A stretch of DNA of 64,000 nucleotides from Alteromonas salexigens (lineage in GTDB: Bacteria > Pseudomonadota > Gammaproteobacteria > Enterobacterales > Alteromonadaceae). Under the pieces are notes generated by a model. It was not told where the DNA came from and ran no database searches. It worked only from the letters and a program-made list of their open reading frames with translations. Positions 63,101 to 64,000 of the stretch are shown one piece after another. Position numbers and translations under genes: made by a program. The first letter of the stretch is position 1. Each line of letters starts with the position of its first letter. The stretch is from positions 62,001 to 126,000 of the forward strand of contig NZ_JAOTJC010000012.1 of NCBI RefSeq assembly GCF_025628895.1, written 5' to 3'.

Positions 63101-64000
63101 GGTCATGATGACGGTGGCCACCATAATCATAGGATTAATGCCAATTCTTTATGGTTCGGGAACCGGGTCTGAAGTGATGAGCCGCATTGCCGCACCCATG
63201 GTTGGCGGCATGGCCAGCGCTGTAATTTTAACTCTGGTCGTGTTGCCCGCTGTTTACTATCTGTGGCGTGTCCGCAGTCACGTACAAACTAAAAAACCGC
63301 CGTTCAGTCTGCTGAAATCAAGTCGTAAATATCACAAGTGGTTGATGGCATTTCTTGGTGTGCAGTTTTTATTCTGGTCGGTGAGTGGGCTTTATATGGT
63401 GAGTATGGACATTCACTATATACATGGTGAAGAACTCGTCAAAGAGCAGACTCAGACACTGAATACAGAGAAGATAAGCTATTCCACCGCCATGTTGCTG
63501 TCCGACTTTCCTGAAGCAACTGATATCTCCATTGGCAGATTAATGGATCGGCAGGTATACAGATTTACCAATGGCGACGCTGGCCTTGCGGTAGTCGATG
63601 CCAGTTCGGGAGCAGTGGTGCCGCCCGTTGATGAAAGTACAGCACGAGAAATAGCGCATTACGTCTACTCAGATACGGGAACCGTGGACTCGGTAGCACT
63701 GATAGAGTCGACGTCGGTGCTACCTGCAGAAGTCTCACCGCGACATTTGCCGCTCTGGCAGGTGAAGTATGAAGGCGTGACAACCCCCACCTTTTATATT
63801 AACCAATATACTGGGAAGGTGGTGGCTAAACGGCACAACTTCTGGCGGTTGTTCGACTGGATGTGGCGATTTCATATTATGGATTATGATGACGGCAGTA
63901 ATGTCTCTAACTGGCTGTTATTTGTCGTGGCCACACTAGGACTAGTTGCTGCCTGCAGCGGCGCGATTCTGACCTATTTCCGGGTGCTAGCGTTAGGTAG
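60168..64000 (+). CDS. cusA: CusA-like copper/silver RND pump fused to a PepSY-type membrane module (3' end outside the window)
   Basis: The frame from the ATG at 60168 (AAGGAA upstream) is open to the window edge, at least 1277 codons. Residues 1 to about 1040 align with E. coli CusA end to end. The three-methionine copper site is present as M566, M616 and M665, each seven residues earlier than in E. coli, and helix motifs such as TDGAIVMIENMHKHME and GSGTGSEVMSRIAAPMVGG are kept. After residue 1046 the reading frame goes on into SSRKYHKWLMAFLGVQFLFWSVSGLY and later WRLFDWMWRFHIMDYDD, typical of PepSY-associated membrane proteins. CusA normally ends near 1045 residues. A sequencing frameshift or lost stop cannot be excluded. 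Confidence 0.9.
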   Translation, partial: MIEAVIRWSVSNRFFVVLLTLILAFGGLYSLKNTPVDAIPDLSDVQVIIKTSYPGQSPQVVQDQVTFPLTTAMLSVPGAQTVRGYSFFGDSYVYIIFDDDTDLYWARSRVLEYLSQVASTLPESATPQLGPDATGVGWVYIYALTDRTGQHDLSELRSIQDWFLKYELQTVPGVSEVAAVGGMVKQYQVQVDPDKLRAYNVPLSHIQTALKRGNQETGASVVEMAEAEYMVTATGYIQSVEDIEKIPLGINDQGTPLRVGDVATVNLGPQMRRGVAELNGEGEVVGGVVVMRFGENAQQTINGVKEKLESLKLSLPDGVEVVPVYDRSQLIDRAVDNLWSKLTEELAVVALVCFAFLFHLRSSIVAVITLPLGILVAFIIMYLQGINANIMSLGGIAIAIGAMTDGAIVMIENMHKHMEKTPLTDENRWQVVAKAASEVGPALFFSLLIITVSFLPVFILEAQEGRMFSPLAYTKTYAMAASAGLAVTLVPVLMGYFIRGKVVSENKNPLNRLLIAGYMPVLRQVMKYPKSTIVAAIIVTIVGFWPVDKIGSEFIPPLDEGDLMYMPTTYPGISIGKARELLQQTDKLIRTVPEVENVFGKVGRAETATDPAPLTMIETFIQLKPKDEWREGVTTESLKAELDKLVKFPGLTNAWVMPIKTRIDMLATGIKTPVGIKVAGPDLDKIQKIGQQIEQLLPQVNGTASVYSERVAGGRYIKVDISRDKASRFGLNIADVQQVVATAIGGMNVTQTVEGQERYPVNLRYPQDYRDSPEQLARLPVVTPTGQRIALGDVATIRVENGPPGIKSENARINGWTFIDIDGVDVGSYVDNAKAFLADNLDLPAGYSITWAGQYEYMERAKEKLTYVLPLTLAIIVILLYLNFRSFSEVAIIIITLPVAMIGGLWLLYLEGFHFSVAVGVGFIALAGVAVEIGVIMLVYLNQAYQNAKDECARENTQLTADKLAHAIMDGAGKRIRPVMMTVATIIIGLMPILYGSGTGSEVMSRIAAPMVGGMASAVILTLVVLPAVYYLWRVRSHVQTKKPPFSLLKSSRKYHKWLMAFLGVQFLFWSVSGLYMVSMDIHYIHGEELVKEQTQTLNTEKISYSTAMLLSDFPEATDISIGRLMDRQVYRFTNGDAGLAVVDASSGAVVPPVDESTAREIAHYVYSDTGTVDSVALIESTSVLPAEVSPRHLPLWQVKYEGVTTPTFYINQYTGKVVAKRHNFWRLFDWMWRFHIMDYDDGSNVSNWLLFVVATLGLVAACSGAILTYFRVLALG

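Overview
The window reads as a single stretch of chromosome from a marine-type gammaproteobacterium, most likely Alteromonadaceae. The evidence is the Alteromonas-like protein sequences, two long gene blocks colinear with Escherichia coli, the DUF3718 and DUF481 families, a PEP-CTERM protein with an 'NAPAT'-type sorting signal, and type IV pilus genes next to nadC. No phage, transposase, integrase, CRISPR array, rRNA or tRNA was seen.

Block 1 (1-33.0 kb) follows the E. coli 2-minute region. It starts with the end of the division and cell wall (dcw) cluster: murD (3' end), ftsW, murG, murC, ddl, ftsQ, ftsA, ftsZ and lpxC. These genes overlap or lie close together and make and export lipid II, build the divisome and start lipid A synthesis. 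An M23 peptidase, secA and mutT follow. On the minus strand come pilA, pilC, pilD, coaE, zapD, yacG and an aspartoacylase-like gene, then nadC and a membrane-anchored retropepsin-like protease. ampD-ampE and pdhR-aceE-aceF-lpdA return to the plus strand. Two insertions break the colinearity: a PEP-CTERM protein plus a PrsT-like TPR lipoprotein (9.3-12.6 kb), and the aspartoacylase-like gene. pilB is missing from its usual place.

Block 2 (33.2-36.6 kb) holds small or peripheral genes: a DUF1289 protein, a small zinc-ribbon protein, an HDOD protein and two tandem DUF481 outer-membrane proteins.

Block 3 (36.6-53.3 kb) follows the E. coli serA-to-gcvP region: serA, rpiA, fau, 6S RNA (ssrS), ygfB, pepP, ubiH, ubiI and gcvT-gcvH-gcvP. 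A ribokinase and a nucleoside hydrolase sit between ssrS and fau. With rpiA they make a plausible route from ribonucleosides to ribulose-5-phosphate. zapA is not in its usual place. An exported M24 peptidase and a LysR regulator lie between ubiI and gcvT.

Block 4 (53.3-64.0 kb) is accessory. A DUF3718 protein is divergent from a CadC/ToxR-like membrane regulator. A copper/silver efflux locus follows: a DUF305 protein, a Cys/His/Met-rich exported protein, a DUF411 protein, a CusC-like outer-membrane factor, a CusB-like adaptor and a CusA-like RND pump. The adaptor carries two fused CusF-like domains, the second of which has lost most of its metal ligands. The pump reads in frame into a PepSY-type membrane module and is still open at the window edge. 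These two architectures, the relocated 6S RNA neighbourhood and the PEP-CTERM/PrsT pair are the most interesting parts of the window.
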